This document shows positions 1 to 9,030 of a DNA stretch of 64,000 bases, in pieces. How positions within the stretch are numbered: the first letter of the stretch is position 1; each line of letters opens with the position of its first letter. A program made the position numbers and the translations under genes. The stretch is from Marinobacter nanhaiticus D15-8W. Its GTDB lineage: Bacteria; Pseudomonadota; Gammaproteobacteria; Pseudomonadales; Oleiphilaceae. The stretch spans positions 3,472,001-3,536,000 of the forward strand of contig NZ_AP028878.1 of NCBI RefSeq assembly GCF_036511935.1, written 5' to 3'. A model generated the notes under the pieces. That model was not told the origin of the DNA. It saw nothing but the letters and a program-made list of their open reading frames with translations, and searched no databases.

Positions 1-271
1 GAGCCGTCGGGAACAGGTCCTTCACCGCCATGGCAAGCAAGTGAGCGGTGGAGTGACGGATAATATCGACACCGTCTTCGTCACGGTCGGTGACGATAGC
101 CAGTTCGGTGTCATCGCTAATTTCATAACTGGTATCCACCAGCTTACCGTCGATACGACCGGCGAGCGCGGCCTTGGCCAGACCAGCGCCGATATCGGCA
201 GCGACGTCATGAACGGTAACAGGCTGGGAAAAACTACGATGACTTCCGTCGGGAAGCGTAATAACGGGCAT
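1..271 (-). CDS. thrS: Threonyl-tRNA synthetase, N-terminal fragment
   Basis: The first 90 codons read as the N-terminus of ThrS, beginning [10 protein letters not shown] and containing a TGS domain; the segment [11 protein letters not shown] matches the start of the editing domain. ThrS charges tRNA-Thr in the cytoplasm and proofreads Ser-tRNA-Thr through that second domain. The ATG at 271-269 is preceded by GGAG about 8 nt upstream, which fixes the start. The gene runs off the left edge, so the catalytic core is not visible. It is divergent from the ParA gene to its right. No frameshift is seen in the visible part. The identification rests on recognising the E. coli-like N-terminal sequence. 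Confidence 0.95.
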   Translation of the reverse strand, partial: MPVITLPDGSHRSFSQPVTVHDVAADIGAGLAKAALAGRIDGKLVDTSYEISDDTELAIVTDRDEDGVDIIRHSTAHLLAMAVKDLFPTA

Positions 272-504
272 GGCACAGCTCCATTTCAGCGGTGATCCTT
301 ACGAGAGACCACATGGTTTCGGGCGACCGCATTACGATTGCGATCTTTTCAGGGGCCGAATTCTAACAGCCAAGCTGCGGATCTGCCATGCAAAAACCGG
401 TGAAACACTGCACAATAAGCTTCGTTCAGAGCTATCGCGTCCATAGGCGGCTGGGAAAGAAAGCTCACCAGGATGGGCAGCCAATCAAAGCAGGGAGACA
501 GGCC

Positions 505-1251
505 GTGCGGGTTATCGCGTTTCACAATCTCAAGGGCGGCGTGGGCAAGACCGCAGCGGCGGTTAATATCGCCTACCTCGCTGCCGAAAGCGGGGTTCCC
601 ACCCTGCTCTGGGACCTGGATGCGCAGGGCGCGGCCAGCTGGTACCTGGGTGAGGCACCCGACATCGTGGGGGAGAAAGCCGCCCGACTGGTCAAGGGCA
701 AGACACCGGTGGGCCAGATGATCCAGCCGACCGCCTATGACCGCCTGGACTTGATACCCGCTCATCCCAGTTTCCGCAATCTCGACCTTCGATTGGAGAA
801 GGATGGCGACAAACATGCTCTGCGGGACTGGCTCAAACCGCTGTCCGAGGACTACGGACTGATTGTGCTCGACTGCCCGCCTTCCCTCTCGCGCCTGGCC
901 GAACAAATCCTGGAAACGGCTGATCAGGTTTTCGTTCCGATCATTCCCAGTTGGCTGTCACTGAACAGTTGGGAACAGCTCGTCGAGTTTGCGAATGAAA
1001 AAAAGATGGGGCACAAGAAGATGCATCCGTTCCTGTCGATGGTGGACCGACGCAAGAAGGTCCACCAGGAGATCCTGGCCACCAAAAAGGGCCCACTGAA
1101 AGGCCGGATGCACGCCTTCATCCCTTACGCCAGTGATGTGGAGAAGATGGGCGAGAACCGGTGCCCTGTCGATCGCATAAGAGCCCGAGGACCCGCGGCA
1201 ATCGCCTATCGACTGCTATGGAACGAGGTTCGCAAGGTAACCCGCATCTAG
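505..1251 (+). CDS. Orphan ParA/MinD-family ATPase
   Basis: A 248-residue ParA-type P-loop ATPase. It has the deviant Walker A KGGVGKT near residue 10, a switch region DLDAQGAASW near residue 40 and a Walker B-like segment IVLDCPPSLS near residue 115. The frame is open upstream to 388, but a GTG at 505 is preceded by GGGAGA with 7 nt spacing and places the ATPase motif at the expected distance from the N-terminus, so I chose GTG 505. There is no parB or cargo gene beside it, so the partner and positioned cargo are unknown. It is divergent from thrS and ends in a shared terminator. The family assignment is firm; plasmid or chromosome segregation is not implied. Confidence 0.9.
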   Translation: MRVIAFHNLKGGVGKTAAAVNIAYLAAESGVPTLLWDLDAQGAASWYLGEAPDIVGEKAARLVKGKTPVGQMIQPTAYDRLDLIPAHPSFRNLDLRLEKDGDKHALRDWLKPLSEDYGLIVLDCPPSLSRLAEQILETADQVFVPIIPSWLSLNSWEQLVEFANEKKMGHKKMHPFLSMVDRRKKVHQEILATKKGPLKGRMHAFIPYASDVEKMGENRCPVDRIRARGPAAIAYRLLWNEVRKVTRI

Positions 1252-1280
1252 TGGCCGTATGAACTTCTGTAAGCTATAAA

Positions 1281-1307
1281 ACAAACGCCCCGGACCGGGG
1301 CGTTTGT
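1281..1307. terminator. Bidirectional intrinsic terminator
   Basis: A 13-bp perfect stem (ACAAACGCCCCGG and its complement) around a single base. The A-rich left flank and T-containing right arm allow function on both strands. It lies between the convergent ends of the ParA gene and the TRAP permease gene. Confidence 0.85.
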
Positions 1308-1320
1308 CTTCTAGCCGTCC

Positions 1321-3930
1321 TCACGCGGTGGCGGAGGCGGCCTCTTCCCTATTCCTGCGGCGGAGTTGGCCATAGGCCATCACGCCCAACAGGATCAGCG
1401 TCGGTATAAACATCAACTCCTTGGGCGGACGATCCAGTTCAACCTGCACTGCATCGATCGTCCAGTCGAAGGAAAGTCCCGCATTTTCGGCCGGGCTACC
1501 GAAGGTGACGAAATCCACCACCATCTTTTCACCTTCTGGACGCAACTCCAGACCGGCCTCCATCAACCGGGCCTCAGGTGATTCACCCTCCGGCAGTTCC
1601 AGGTTGATAAATGTGGATTCCTCCGTACCTTCGAGAGTCATACCTGATGCCTTGAGCACGATATTCTGCCCCGCTGACACATCATCCACGTATTCCATGA
1701 TCTCCGCCCCCGGGCGCAACTCGGTCGGTGGGTAGATCATGTCCCACCAGAAGCCCGGCCGGAACAGGGTGAAGGTGATCAGCAGGAGCAAAACCGTTTC
1801 CCAGATTTTGGTCTTGGTAAACCAATAGCCCTGGGTCGCCGCCGAGAACGTCAGCATCGCCGTTACCGCGCTAGCGACGGTGACCAGGAGATCGAACCAG
1901 CCGGTTAATCCAATCAGCAACAACTGGGTGTTGAAAATGAACATGAACGGCAGGATGGCGGTACGGATATCGTAGGTGAAGCCCTGGATACCGGTCCTGA
2001 TCGGATCCGCTCCGGAAATAGCCGCGGCCGCATAGGCCGCGAGGCCCACCGGTGGCGTATCGTCCGCCAGGATACCGAAGTAGAACACGAACAGGTGCAC
2101 CGCAATCAGCGGCACAATCAGGCCGTTCTGCGCCCCGAGGGTGACGATGACCGGCGCCATCAGGGTCGAAACGACAATGTAGTTGGCTGTCGTTGGCAGC
2201 CCCATACCCAGCAACAGACTGATCAACGCTGTGAATATCAACATGAGTAGCAGGTTGCCGCCGGAAATAAACTCGACGAACTCAGTCATAACCAGGCCGA
2301 TCCCCGTCAGGGTCACGGTACCCACGACAATACCTGCGGTTGCGGTGGCGACACCAATGCCCACCATGTTGCGACCGCCGGTAGCAAGGGAATGGACCAG
2401 CTCGCTGAAGCCCTGCTTGAACGGCGCCATCAAGTGGCCCGAGTGCTTGCGGAAAACATGCTGGAGCGGGCGCTGGGTCACCACGATAAAGATCATGAAC
2501 AGCGTTGCCCAGAAGGCCGACAACTGCGGCGACAGACGCTCTACGGTCAGACACCAGACCAGGACGACCACCGGCAGCAGGAAGTAGAGACCGGTTTTCA
2601 CCGTCGGACCTACCGGCGGCAGTTCTTCCATAGGCTTGTTCGTATCGTCCTCTTCCAGCGAAGGGAAGCGCGCAGAATAGGCAACCATCGCCACATAGAT
2701 AACGGCCAGCAGCACAGCGAGCACCCAGGACGCGAAGTCACCGAATATCACCTTAAGCCAGCCAACCCCGTAGTAGACCACGAACGTCAGCACACAAAGG
2801 CCGATCAATAACACCACCCAATTGAGCATGCGCTGGGCGAGACTTGGACGATCCGTACGCTCAATACCATGCATTTTCAGTTTGCAGGCTTCGAGGTGCA
2901 CGATATAGATCAGCGCCACATAGGAAATCAGCGCCGGCAGGATGGCGTGCTTGATGACTTCCAAGTAGGAAATACCGACGTACTCAACCATCAGGAAAGC
3001 CGCCGCGCCCATGATGGGCGGTGTCAGTTGGCCGTTGGTGGACGCAGCCACTTCGACCGCACCGGCCTTGCTGGCCGGGAAGCCCACACGCTTCATCAGC
3101 GGTATGGTAAAGGTGCCGGTGGTCACCACGTTGGCAATGGACGAACCGGAAATCACGCCGCTCAAGCCACTTGAAACGACAGCTGCCTTGGCCGGGCCGC
3201 CACGCATGTGACCCAGCAGCGCGTAGGATACCTTGATGAAATAGTTACCAGCACCCGCCTTTTCCAGCAAGGCGCCGAACAGCACGAACAGGAATACGAA
3301 GCTGGTTGATACGCCCAGGGCGACGCCAAAGACGCCCTCCGTGCCCAGCCATTGGTGAGCAGCCAATTTTTCCAGGCTCGCCCCTTTATGGGCAATGACG
3401 TTGGGCATATAGGGGCCAGCCAGGGAATACACGATGAAAACCGCAGCCACAATGGTCAGCGGAAGACCCAACGCGCGACGGGTTGCTTCCAGCAGCAGCA
3501 CCAGGCCACCGAGGGCCACCACCATGTCCATTGTGGTCGGCGCGCCGGGCCGGGAGGCCAGCTCTTCGTAGAACAGGAAAATATAAGCCGCGCAGAACGC
3601 CGCTACCAGGGCCAGTATCCAGTCGTAGAAGGGAACATAGGTTGTCGCCCGCCCCTTGATCATGGGGAACGCAGAGAAGGCGAGAAAGATGGCGAACGCC
3701 AGATGGATGGAACGGGTTTCCGTCGAATTAAAGATCCCCACTTCGAAGATGAAGGGAAGTGGAGAGGCAATCCATAGCTGAAACAGGGCCCAGGCTACGG
3801 GCACGAGGAATAGGATTGCGCCAGGCACACCGGTGGCTGCACGACCACCGGTTTCAGTCTGCATCACCGCCTCGGTATCGGACAGTTGCAGGGCACTGCC
3901 CTTGGATGACTTTGTATCTTGATTCGCCAT
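1321..3930 (-). CDS. TRAP transporter permease, 4TM/12TM fusion (TAXI type)
   Basis: An 869-residue polytopic inner-membrane protein in which the small (DctQ-like, four-helix) and large (DctM-like, twelve-helix) TRAP subunits are fused. Hydrophobic segments run through most of residues 35-740. Family-typical stretches include QLTPPIMGAAAFLM near residue 300 and LLGMGLPTTANYIVVSTLMAP near residue 575. The last 150-180 residues resemble the DUF3394 tail often found on this fusion. TRAP systems import carboxylates or related solutes using a sodium gradient and a periplasmic binding protein. The matching binding protein lies just upstream at 4070-5053 in the same direction. The substrate cannot be read from the sequence. 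The ATG at 3930 is preceded by a purine-rich GGAGG. Confidence 0.93.
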   Translation of the reverse strand: MANQDTKSSKGSALQLSDTEAVMQTETGGRAATGVPGAILFLVPVAWALFQLWIASPLPFIFEVGIFNSTETRSIHLAFAIFLAFSAFPMIKGRATTYVPFYDWILALVAAFCAAYIFLFYEELASRPGAPTTMDMVVALGGLVLLLEATRRALGLPLTIVAAVFIVYSLAGPYMPNVIAHKGASLEKLAAHQWLGTEGVFGVALGVSTSFVFLFVLFGALLEKAGAGNYFIKVSYALLGHMRGGPAKAAVVSSGLSGVISGSSIANVVTTGTFTIPLMKRVGFPASKAGAVEVAASTNGQLTPPIMGAAAFLMVEYVGISYLEVIKHAILPALISYVALIYIVHLEACKLKMHGIERTDRPSLAQRMLNWVVLLIGLCVLTFVVYYGVGWLKVIFGDFASWVLAVLLAVIYVAMVAYSARFPSLEEDDTNKPMEELPPVGPTVKTGLYFLLPVVVLVWCLTVERLSPQLSAFWATLFMIFIVVTQRPLQHVFRKHSGHLMAPFKQGFSELVHSLATGGRNMVGIGVATATAGIVVGTVTLTGIGLVMTEFVEFISGGNLLLMLIFTALISLLLGMGLPTTANYIVVSTLMAPVIVTLGAQNGLIVPLIAVHLFVFYFGILADDTPPVGLAAYAAAAISGADPIRTGIQGFTYDIRTAILPFMFIFNTQLLLIGLTGWFDLLVTVASAVTAMLTFSAATQGYWFTKTKIWETVLLLLITFTLFRPGFWWDMIYPPTELRPGAEIMEYVDDVSAGQNIVLKASGMTLEGTEESTFINLELPEGESPEARLMEAGLELRPEGEKMVVDFVTFGSPAENAGLSFDWTIDAVQVELDRPPKELMFIPTLILLGVMAYGQLRRRNREEAASATA

Positions 3931-4040
3931 TAAAAACGACCTTGCAGGAGGGATTTACCAAAACGGCTGCCCCAAGCACCCTGCTCGAAACCCAACAGGA
4001 AACCGGGACAGCCGTGATCCAACCGATAGTATGAACCGAA

Positions 4041-4060
4041 GGCGGGGGCGAGCCCCCGCC
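4041..4060 (-). other. Intercistronic GC-rich hairpin
   Basis: A 9-bp perfect stem, GGCGGGGGC with GCCCCCGCC, around a 2-nt turn. It begins about 10 nt after the stop codon of the solute-binding-protein gene and before the permease gene. It has no T-tract, so it is more likely an RNA-stabilising or attenuating element than a full terminator. Such a structure would allow more binding protein than permease to be made. Confidence 0.6.
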
Positions 4061-4069
4061 CCATCGGTC

Positions 4070-5053
4070 TTACTCCATCAGGCCTGCTTCTTTGTAGTAC
4101 TTGACTGCACCCGGGTGCAGCGGCGCACTCAGAGCGTCAGAGACCATTTCTTCCTTCTCCAGGTTTTCAAACGCCGGGTGCAGACGCTTGAAGCTGTCGA
4201 AGTTTTCGAATACGGCCTTAACCACCTGATAGACCACGTCTTCCGGGACATCAGCTGACGTTACGAAGGTTGCGGCCACGCCGAAGGTCGTGGTGTCTTC
4301 CGGATTACCCCGGTACATACCGCCCGGAATCGTAGCGACGCGATAGTACGGATTCTCTTCCACCAGTTTTTGGGTAGCGTCGTTGTCAACGTTCACCAGA
4401 ACGCTATCACAGGAGGTGGTGGCTTCCTTGATCGCGCCTGATGGGTGGCCAACGGTGTAGAAGAAGGCGTCGATCTTGTTGTCGCACAGCGCCTGGGATT
4501 GTTCGGCGGCCTTCAGCTCGGCAGCCAGCGAGTATGCGCTCATGTCCCAGCCCATTTCCTCCATCAGCACTTCGGCTGTGGCGCGCTGACCGGAACCTGG
4601 GTTGCCTACGCTCACACGCTTCCCTTTCAGATCCTTGAAATCCTTGATATTGGAATCCTTACGGGCAACAACGGTAAACGGCTCAGGATGCAGGGAGAAT
4701 ACGGCGCGCAGCTTCTTGTTGGGACCGTCATCCTCGAACTCACTGGTGCCGTTGTAGGCGTGGTACTGCCAATCGGACTGTGCGACGGCCAGATCAAGCT
4801 CACCCTGACTAATTGCGTTCAGGTTGTAGATGGACCCACCGGTACTTTCCACCGAACAGCGGATGCCGTGCTCCTTGCGATCCTTGTTCACCAGTCGACA
4901 GATCGCTCCACCCGCCGGATAGTACACGCCAGTCACACCACCGGTACCGATAGTGACGAATTGCTGCTCTGCCGCAGAAACCGAGGCAGACGCCGCACCG
5001 AGACCAACGGCGGTGGCCAGCGCGAAAGTGGATAGCTTGAGTCGAAGTGCCAT
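4070..5053 (-). CDS. TAXI-family TRAP solute-binding protein
   Basis: A 327-residue periplasmic binding protein. The N-terminus is a Sec signal peptide (basic MALRLKLS, hydrophobic core, AXA-type cleavage near residue 27). The mature part starts with [20 protein letters not shown], a hallmark of the TAXI (TRAP-associated extracytoplasmic immunogenic) family; later [19 protein letters not shown] is also typical. It captures a solute for the fused permease encoded downstream at 1321-3930. The ATG at 5053 has AAGGGAAC upstream. The two genes are 139 bp apart with a strong hairpin between them. Known relatives bind glutamate or other small acids, but the ligand here is not predictable. Confidence 0.93.
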   Translation of the reverse strand: MALRLKLSTFALATAVGLGAASASVSAAEQQFVTIGTGGVTGVYYPAGGAICRLVNKDRKEHGIRCSVESTGGSIYNLNAISQGELDLAVAQSDWQYHAYNGTSEFEDDGPNKKLRAVFSLHPEPFTVVARKDSNIKDFKDLKGKRVSVGNPGSGQRATAEVLMEEMGWDMSAYSLAAELKAAEQSQALCDNKIDAFFYTVGHPSGAIKEATTSCDSVLVNVDNDATQKLVEENPYYRVATIPGGMYRGNPEDTTTFGVAATFVTSADVPEDVVYQVVKAVFENFDSFKRLHPAFENLEKEEMVSDALSAPLHPGAVKYYKEAGLME

Positions 5054-5194
5054 TGTATTCGTTCCCTTCTTTTATCAGTCACTCGTTCCAGACCGGCCGC
5101 GCACAGCCAGCCCCGTTTTTTCCATTTTAGAACATAGACCAATCGTTACAAAAAATAAAGGTTTTAAACATAGCTAACTACATGATGTGGAAAC

Positions 5195-5220
5195 AAAAAA
5201 GCCCGCAAAGCGGGCTTTTT
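5195..5220. terminator. Bidirectional intrinsic terminator
   Basis: Stem GCCCGC-AAA-GCGGGC with six A on the left and five T on the right, so it can work on both strands. On the minus strand it closes the RND transporter gene 16 nt after its stop. Confidence 0.9.
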
Positions 5221-5235
5221 GTACTGCCGAGCAGC

Positions 5236-7620
5236 TTAGCGGGCGGCCCGGGCCTTCGCAACCATACGATCCGGGCGCAACAGGAACCGCGCCAGGGCCG
5301 GCAGGAGCCAGATGGAGCCGATCATGTTCCAGAGGAACATGAAGAACAGCAGGAAGCCCATGTCAGCCTGGAACTTGATAGGCGAGAAGATCCAGGTCAC
5401 TACACCCAGCCCCAAAGTAATGCCAGTGAAGATAACGGCTTTACCTGTGGAGCGCAGCGTCTCGAAGTAGGCGTCCTGTAACGTCTTGCCCTCGAGCAGA
5501 TACTTTTCCAGCTTGGAGTAGATGTAGATGCCATAGTCCACACCAATGCCAACGCCCAACGCGATGACCGGCAGCGTAGCCACCTTGATACCGATACCCG
5601 ACACCGCCATGATCGCCTCGCACAGCACCGAGGTCAGGCCCAGCGGGATAACGATACACAGTACCGCACGGATTGAGCGGAAGGTCAGGAAGCACAACAA
5701 ACTGACCACACCGTAGACGAAGGCCAGCATGAGGTTCTTCGCCTTGGAAATGACCTCGTTGGTGGCAGCCTCGACACCGGCATTACCAGCGGCCAGCTTG
5801 AAGTTGTGGACCTCATTGCTATGTTCCTGGGCGAACTGCTCTACCACGTCAACAGCCGTGCGCAGGGTTTCCGCCTTGTGATCCTCAAGGAATACGAGCA
5901 CCGGCGTCAGGCTGCAATCGGTGTTGATCAGACCGCTGGGAGCCTCGCGGATCGACGCATTGATGATGGTCTGGTTACGGGAAATCTCGTACCACTTCCA
6001 GTTACCCTCGTTCAACGCCTTGGTAACCACCTTGGACACGTCCGCCAGGGAAACCGAAGACTGCACGCCGGGGGTGTTCTGCAGCTCCCATTGCAGGCGA
6101 TCCATGGCCGTTAGCACTTCGTACTGGGTGCACTGCTCCCTCTGCGTTTCCACCATCACCACCAGGATGTCGGCACTGGTGGAGTAATTCTCGATGATGT
6201 ACTTGTTATCCAGGTTGTAGCGAGAATCCGCACGCAGTTCCGGCGCACCCTGGTCAAGGTCGCCGACCTTCAGGTCCTGCTTGTAGTAGAGCCCCAGGCC
6301 GAGGCCCAGGATGGCAATCAGCAACGAAATCGGAGCAACACCCGGATGGGAGAAGTAGGACATGACCCGCCACTTGCGGTCTTCCTTCTCGCCATGTCGC
6401 TGGACATGGTTGATGCCGCCCTTCGTGATGCCAATGTAGGACATGATCAACGGATGCAGGACCAGGTTGGTGACGATGATCACTGCCACACCAATACCGG
6501 CGGCAACAGCCAGGTCACGGATAACGTCGACCTCGATGAACAGTAGCGTCAGGAAACCGAAGGCATCGGAAACCAGGGCCAACATGCCGGGAATGTATAG
6601 CGCGCGGAAAGCGAGACGGGCGGACGTCAGCGGATCGAAACCCTTCGCCGCCTCGATCGCCATAGCGTTAACCACCTGGACGCCGTGGCTGATACCGATT
6701 GCGAACACCAGGAACGGCACCAGTACCGAGTAGGGATCCAGCCCATAACCCAGCAGACGCAGGATACCCAATTGCCAGAACACCGCGACGATAGACGAGA
6801 ACACCGGCACTAGGGTCCCTGCTATGCAACGGGAGTACCAGAACAGCAATAGCGTAGTCAGCACGATGGTGATGCCAGCGAACCAGGCGATAGACCCGAT
6901 ACCTTCGATCAGGTCACCCACCTTCTTGGCGAAACCAACGATATGGATGTCGATGTTCGGGTTTTGCTCTTCGTACTTCTGGCGGATCTTCTCTTCCAAC
7001 TGCTGCGAGAAGGCCGCATAGTCCAAAGCCTCGCCGGTTTCCGGATTGGTTTCGTAAAGCGGGGCGTAGACGATCGTGGACTTGAAGTTATCGGAGATGA
7101 GACGGCCGACCTCGTTGGAACGCAGGATGTTTTGGCGCAGTTGCTCCAGGCTCTCGCGGGAACCATCATAGTCGTCTGGGATGACCGTACCGCCCTGGAA
7201 GCCCTGTTCGGTAACCTCCACCCAGCGGACGTTCGGCGTCCAGACTGATTTCAGACCGGATCGGTCGACACCCGGGAGGAAGAACACCTCATCGGTGATC
7301 GCCTTGAGCGTTTCCATGTACTCCTTGGTGAAGATGTCGCCTTCTTTCACCTCTACCGCGATCCGGACAAAGTTACCCAGGTTTTCCAGGTCGTCCCGGT
7401 GTTCCATCATGTTGACGATGTAGGGGTGCTCCAGCGGAATCATGCGCTCGAAACTGGCATCCGGCTGGATCTTCACAGCGTTGTAGCCGAGGAAAACCGT
7501 CAGCAACAGGAACGCGATAAGAATAATCGCGCGGTTGTTGAAAATCAGGCGTTCCAGGAACGGCTCGGCATTCGGCGACGTAAAGTAGTGTTCGCCTTTG
7601 TCGTGCTTGGGGTTGGACAT
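5236..7620 (-). CDS. MMPL/RND-superfamily exporter
   Basis: A 794-residue inner-membrane protein with the two-fold RND/MMPL layout: one N-terminal helix (residues about 32-50), a periplasmic domain, five or six helices (about 235-400), a second isolated helix (about 425), a second periplasmic domain and a final helical block (about 625-790). Repeated segments in the two blocks, such as VFAIGISHGVQVVNA and ALGVGIGVDYGIYIYS, support the internal duplication. Related proteins move lipids, hopanoids or hydrophobic compounds rather than acting with a TolC channel. It is the last gene of a likely operon with the YCF48-like protein (48 nt upstream) and the DUF1329 protein. An intrinsic terminator follows. 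The substrate is unknown. Confidence 0.9.
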   Translation of the reverse strand: MSNPKHDKGEHYFTSPNAEPFLERLIFNNRAIILIAFLLLTVFLGYNAVKIQPDASFERMIPLEHPYIVNMMEHRDDLENLGNFVRIAVEVKEGDIFTKEYMETLKAITDEVFFLPGVDRSGLKSVWTPNVRWVEVTEQGFQGGTVIPDDYDGSRESLEQLRQNILRSNEVGRLISDNFKSTIVYAPLYETNPETGEALDYAAFSQQLEEKIRQKYEEQNPNIDIHIVGFAKKVGDLIEGIGSIAWFAGITIVLTTLLLFWYSRCIAGTLVPVFSSIVAVFWQLGILRLLGYGLDPYSVLVPFLVFAIGISHGVQVVNAMAIEAAKGFDPLTSARLAFRALYIPGMLALVSDAFGFLTLLFIEVDVIRDLAVAAGIGVAVIIVTNLVLHPLIMSYIGITKGGINHVQRHGEKEDRKWRVMSYFSHPGVAPISLLIAILGLGLGLYYKQDLKVGDLDQGAPELRADSRYNLDNKYIIENYSTSADILVVMVETQREQCTQYEVLTAMDRLQWELQNTPGVQSSVSLADVSKVVTKALNEGNWKWYEISRNQTIINASIREAPSGLINTDCSLTPVLVFLEDHKAETLRTAVDVVEQFAQEHSNEVHNFKLAAGNAGVEAATNEVISKAKNLMLAFVYGVVSLLCFLTFRSIRAVLCIVIPLGLTSVLCEAIMAVSGIGIKVATLPVIALGVGIGVDYGIYIYSKLEKYLLEGKTLQDAYFETLRSTGKAVIFTGITLGLGVVTWIFSPIKFQADMGFLLFFMFLWNMIGSIWLLPALARFLLRPDRMVAKARAAR

Positions 7621-7667
7621 TCAATGACCCTCTTCAGAATTCTTGTCGTGCTGCTGAGGCTGGATGC

Positions 7668-8810
7668 TCAGGGACTTTTGCCGTTGATATCGGTCTGTTC
7701 GACGCCACCTTCGCCAAACAGCACGAGCTTCTCGTCGGAGACCGGGATGACGGACATTACGCCCTCGCGGTCAGACCGGTAGTAGGTACGGAAGCTTTCG
7801 GCATTGTTGGTACTGACCAGCACGGTACCGCCATTGCCCACCAGCGTGAGTCGTCCGTCGTCGGCGACGGCACCGCCGTTGAGGGTGTTGGACGAATCGT
7901 TCGGCACAGTGGTCCAGTTACGCCCCAGGTCCGTGGAGAGGAACACATGCCCACGCAGACCGAATGCAAGAATTTCATTGACGTCGCCCGTGCCCATCAC
8001 ACCAAAGAATGAACCGGTGTAGGGGCTGTCGACCTGTTCCCAGGTCTCCCCACGGTCCGTGGAGACAAGGATGGTGCCGGCTTCGCCCACGACCGCCAGC
8101 GCGCCACCGGTCACCTCGGCAATACCGTTGAGGTGGTAGCGGTCCGGGTTGGGCACCTCGGCAGACAAGTCGGTCCAGGTCTCGCCGCCATCGTCAGTGC
8201 GGAAGATAAAACCGTAGGAACCCACCGCAAACCCGGTGTTCTCGTTGGCAAACCACACGTCGAGCAAAGGCTTCCAGGGACCTGTTTCCTTATCGGCCTC
8301 GGCATCTTCGAGCGCGAAGATCATGCCGTCGAGGGTCCACTCCAGATCGGCCTTCTCAGCTTCCGGCGCCTCCTCGATGCGCGTCTCCATTTCGGCAATC
8401 TGCTCTTCCATGGTGGCGATAACCAGGTCAGCGGCCTGCCGGCCGTCGAACTGCTTCTCCCAGGTTTCGCCACCATCGGAGGAATGAAGGATGGTGGCGC
8501 CGTGGCCCACGGCCCAACCTTCCTGCGGCGTGGGGAAATGCACGCTGGTCAGCGTCGTGGATACCGGCACGTTGCCCTGCGTCCAGGTCGTACCCTGGTC
8601 ATCCGAGTAGATGATGTGGCCCCGCTCGCCTACCGCGACCAGACGGTCGCCCGCGCGATCACTCGCGGTCAGCAGGTTTTCGTCGGCCAGTGACGTCTGC
8701 CGTGCGGGCGTGTCAAGAACATCACTGACTGCCGCCGCCCAGGGACTCGCCGCCGCCAGCGACAGCCCCAGCAGCGCTGCTAATGTCTTGCGCGTCAAAG
8801 GTGTAGCCAT
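7668..8810 (-). CDS. YCF48/BNR-repeat beta-propeller protein, secreted
   Basis: A 380-residue protein with a Sec signal peptide (about 1-27, ending PWAAA). It carries at least five Asp-box-like repeats of the form S-x-D-x-G-x-T-W, for example SSDGGETWEK, TDDGGETWTD, STDRGETWEQ and STDLGRNW. This predicts a periplasmic beta-propeller of the YCF48/HCF136 type. Between the second and third repeats (residues about 124-178) is an unusual acidic, helix-forming insertion rich in Glu and Ala, probably a coiled coil. It sits between the DUF1329 gene and the RND exporter gene in the same direction and may be an assembly or adaptor partner of the exporter; that role is inferred from context only. The ATG at 8810 starts the signal peptide. 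Confidence 0.85.
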   Translation of the reverse strand: MATPLTRKTLAALLGLSLAAASPWAAAVSDVLDTPARQTSLADENLLTASDRAGDRLVAVGERGHIIYSDDQGTTWTQGNVPVSTTLTSVHFPTPQEGWAVGHGATILHSSDGGETWEKQFDGRQAADLVIATMEEQIAEMETRIEEAPEAEKADLEWTLDGMIFALEDAEADKETGPWKPLLDVWFANENTGFAVGSYGFIFRTDDGGETWTDLSAEVPNPDRYHLNGIAEVTGGALAVVGEAGTILVSTDRGETWEQVDSPYTGSFFGVMGTGDVNEILAFGLRGHVFLSTDLGRNWTTVPNDSSNTLNGGAVADDGRLTLVGNGGTVLVSTNNAESFRTYYRSDREGVMSVIPVSDEKLVLFGEGGVEQTDINGKSP

Positions 8811-9030
8811 TCAGATTGCCTTTATTTTGAGTTGTTTAGTGTCTGTGGTTGGTGCCCGGAACTTACCCGCACTCCCAAAAGGCAAGACGCCCGGAAGCGC
8901 CCTACCCCGAGGCCGGTCAGACGGGCAAAGGCGGGCAACCTTACCCCGCCCTGGGTCTAAACGAAGCTTAGACCAGCGCCCGCCAGACTGCTTTGCCAGG
9001 CGATCATGATCGCCGAGCCCAAAAGTTGGC

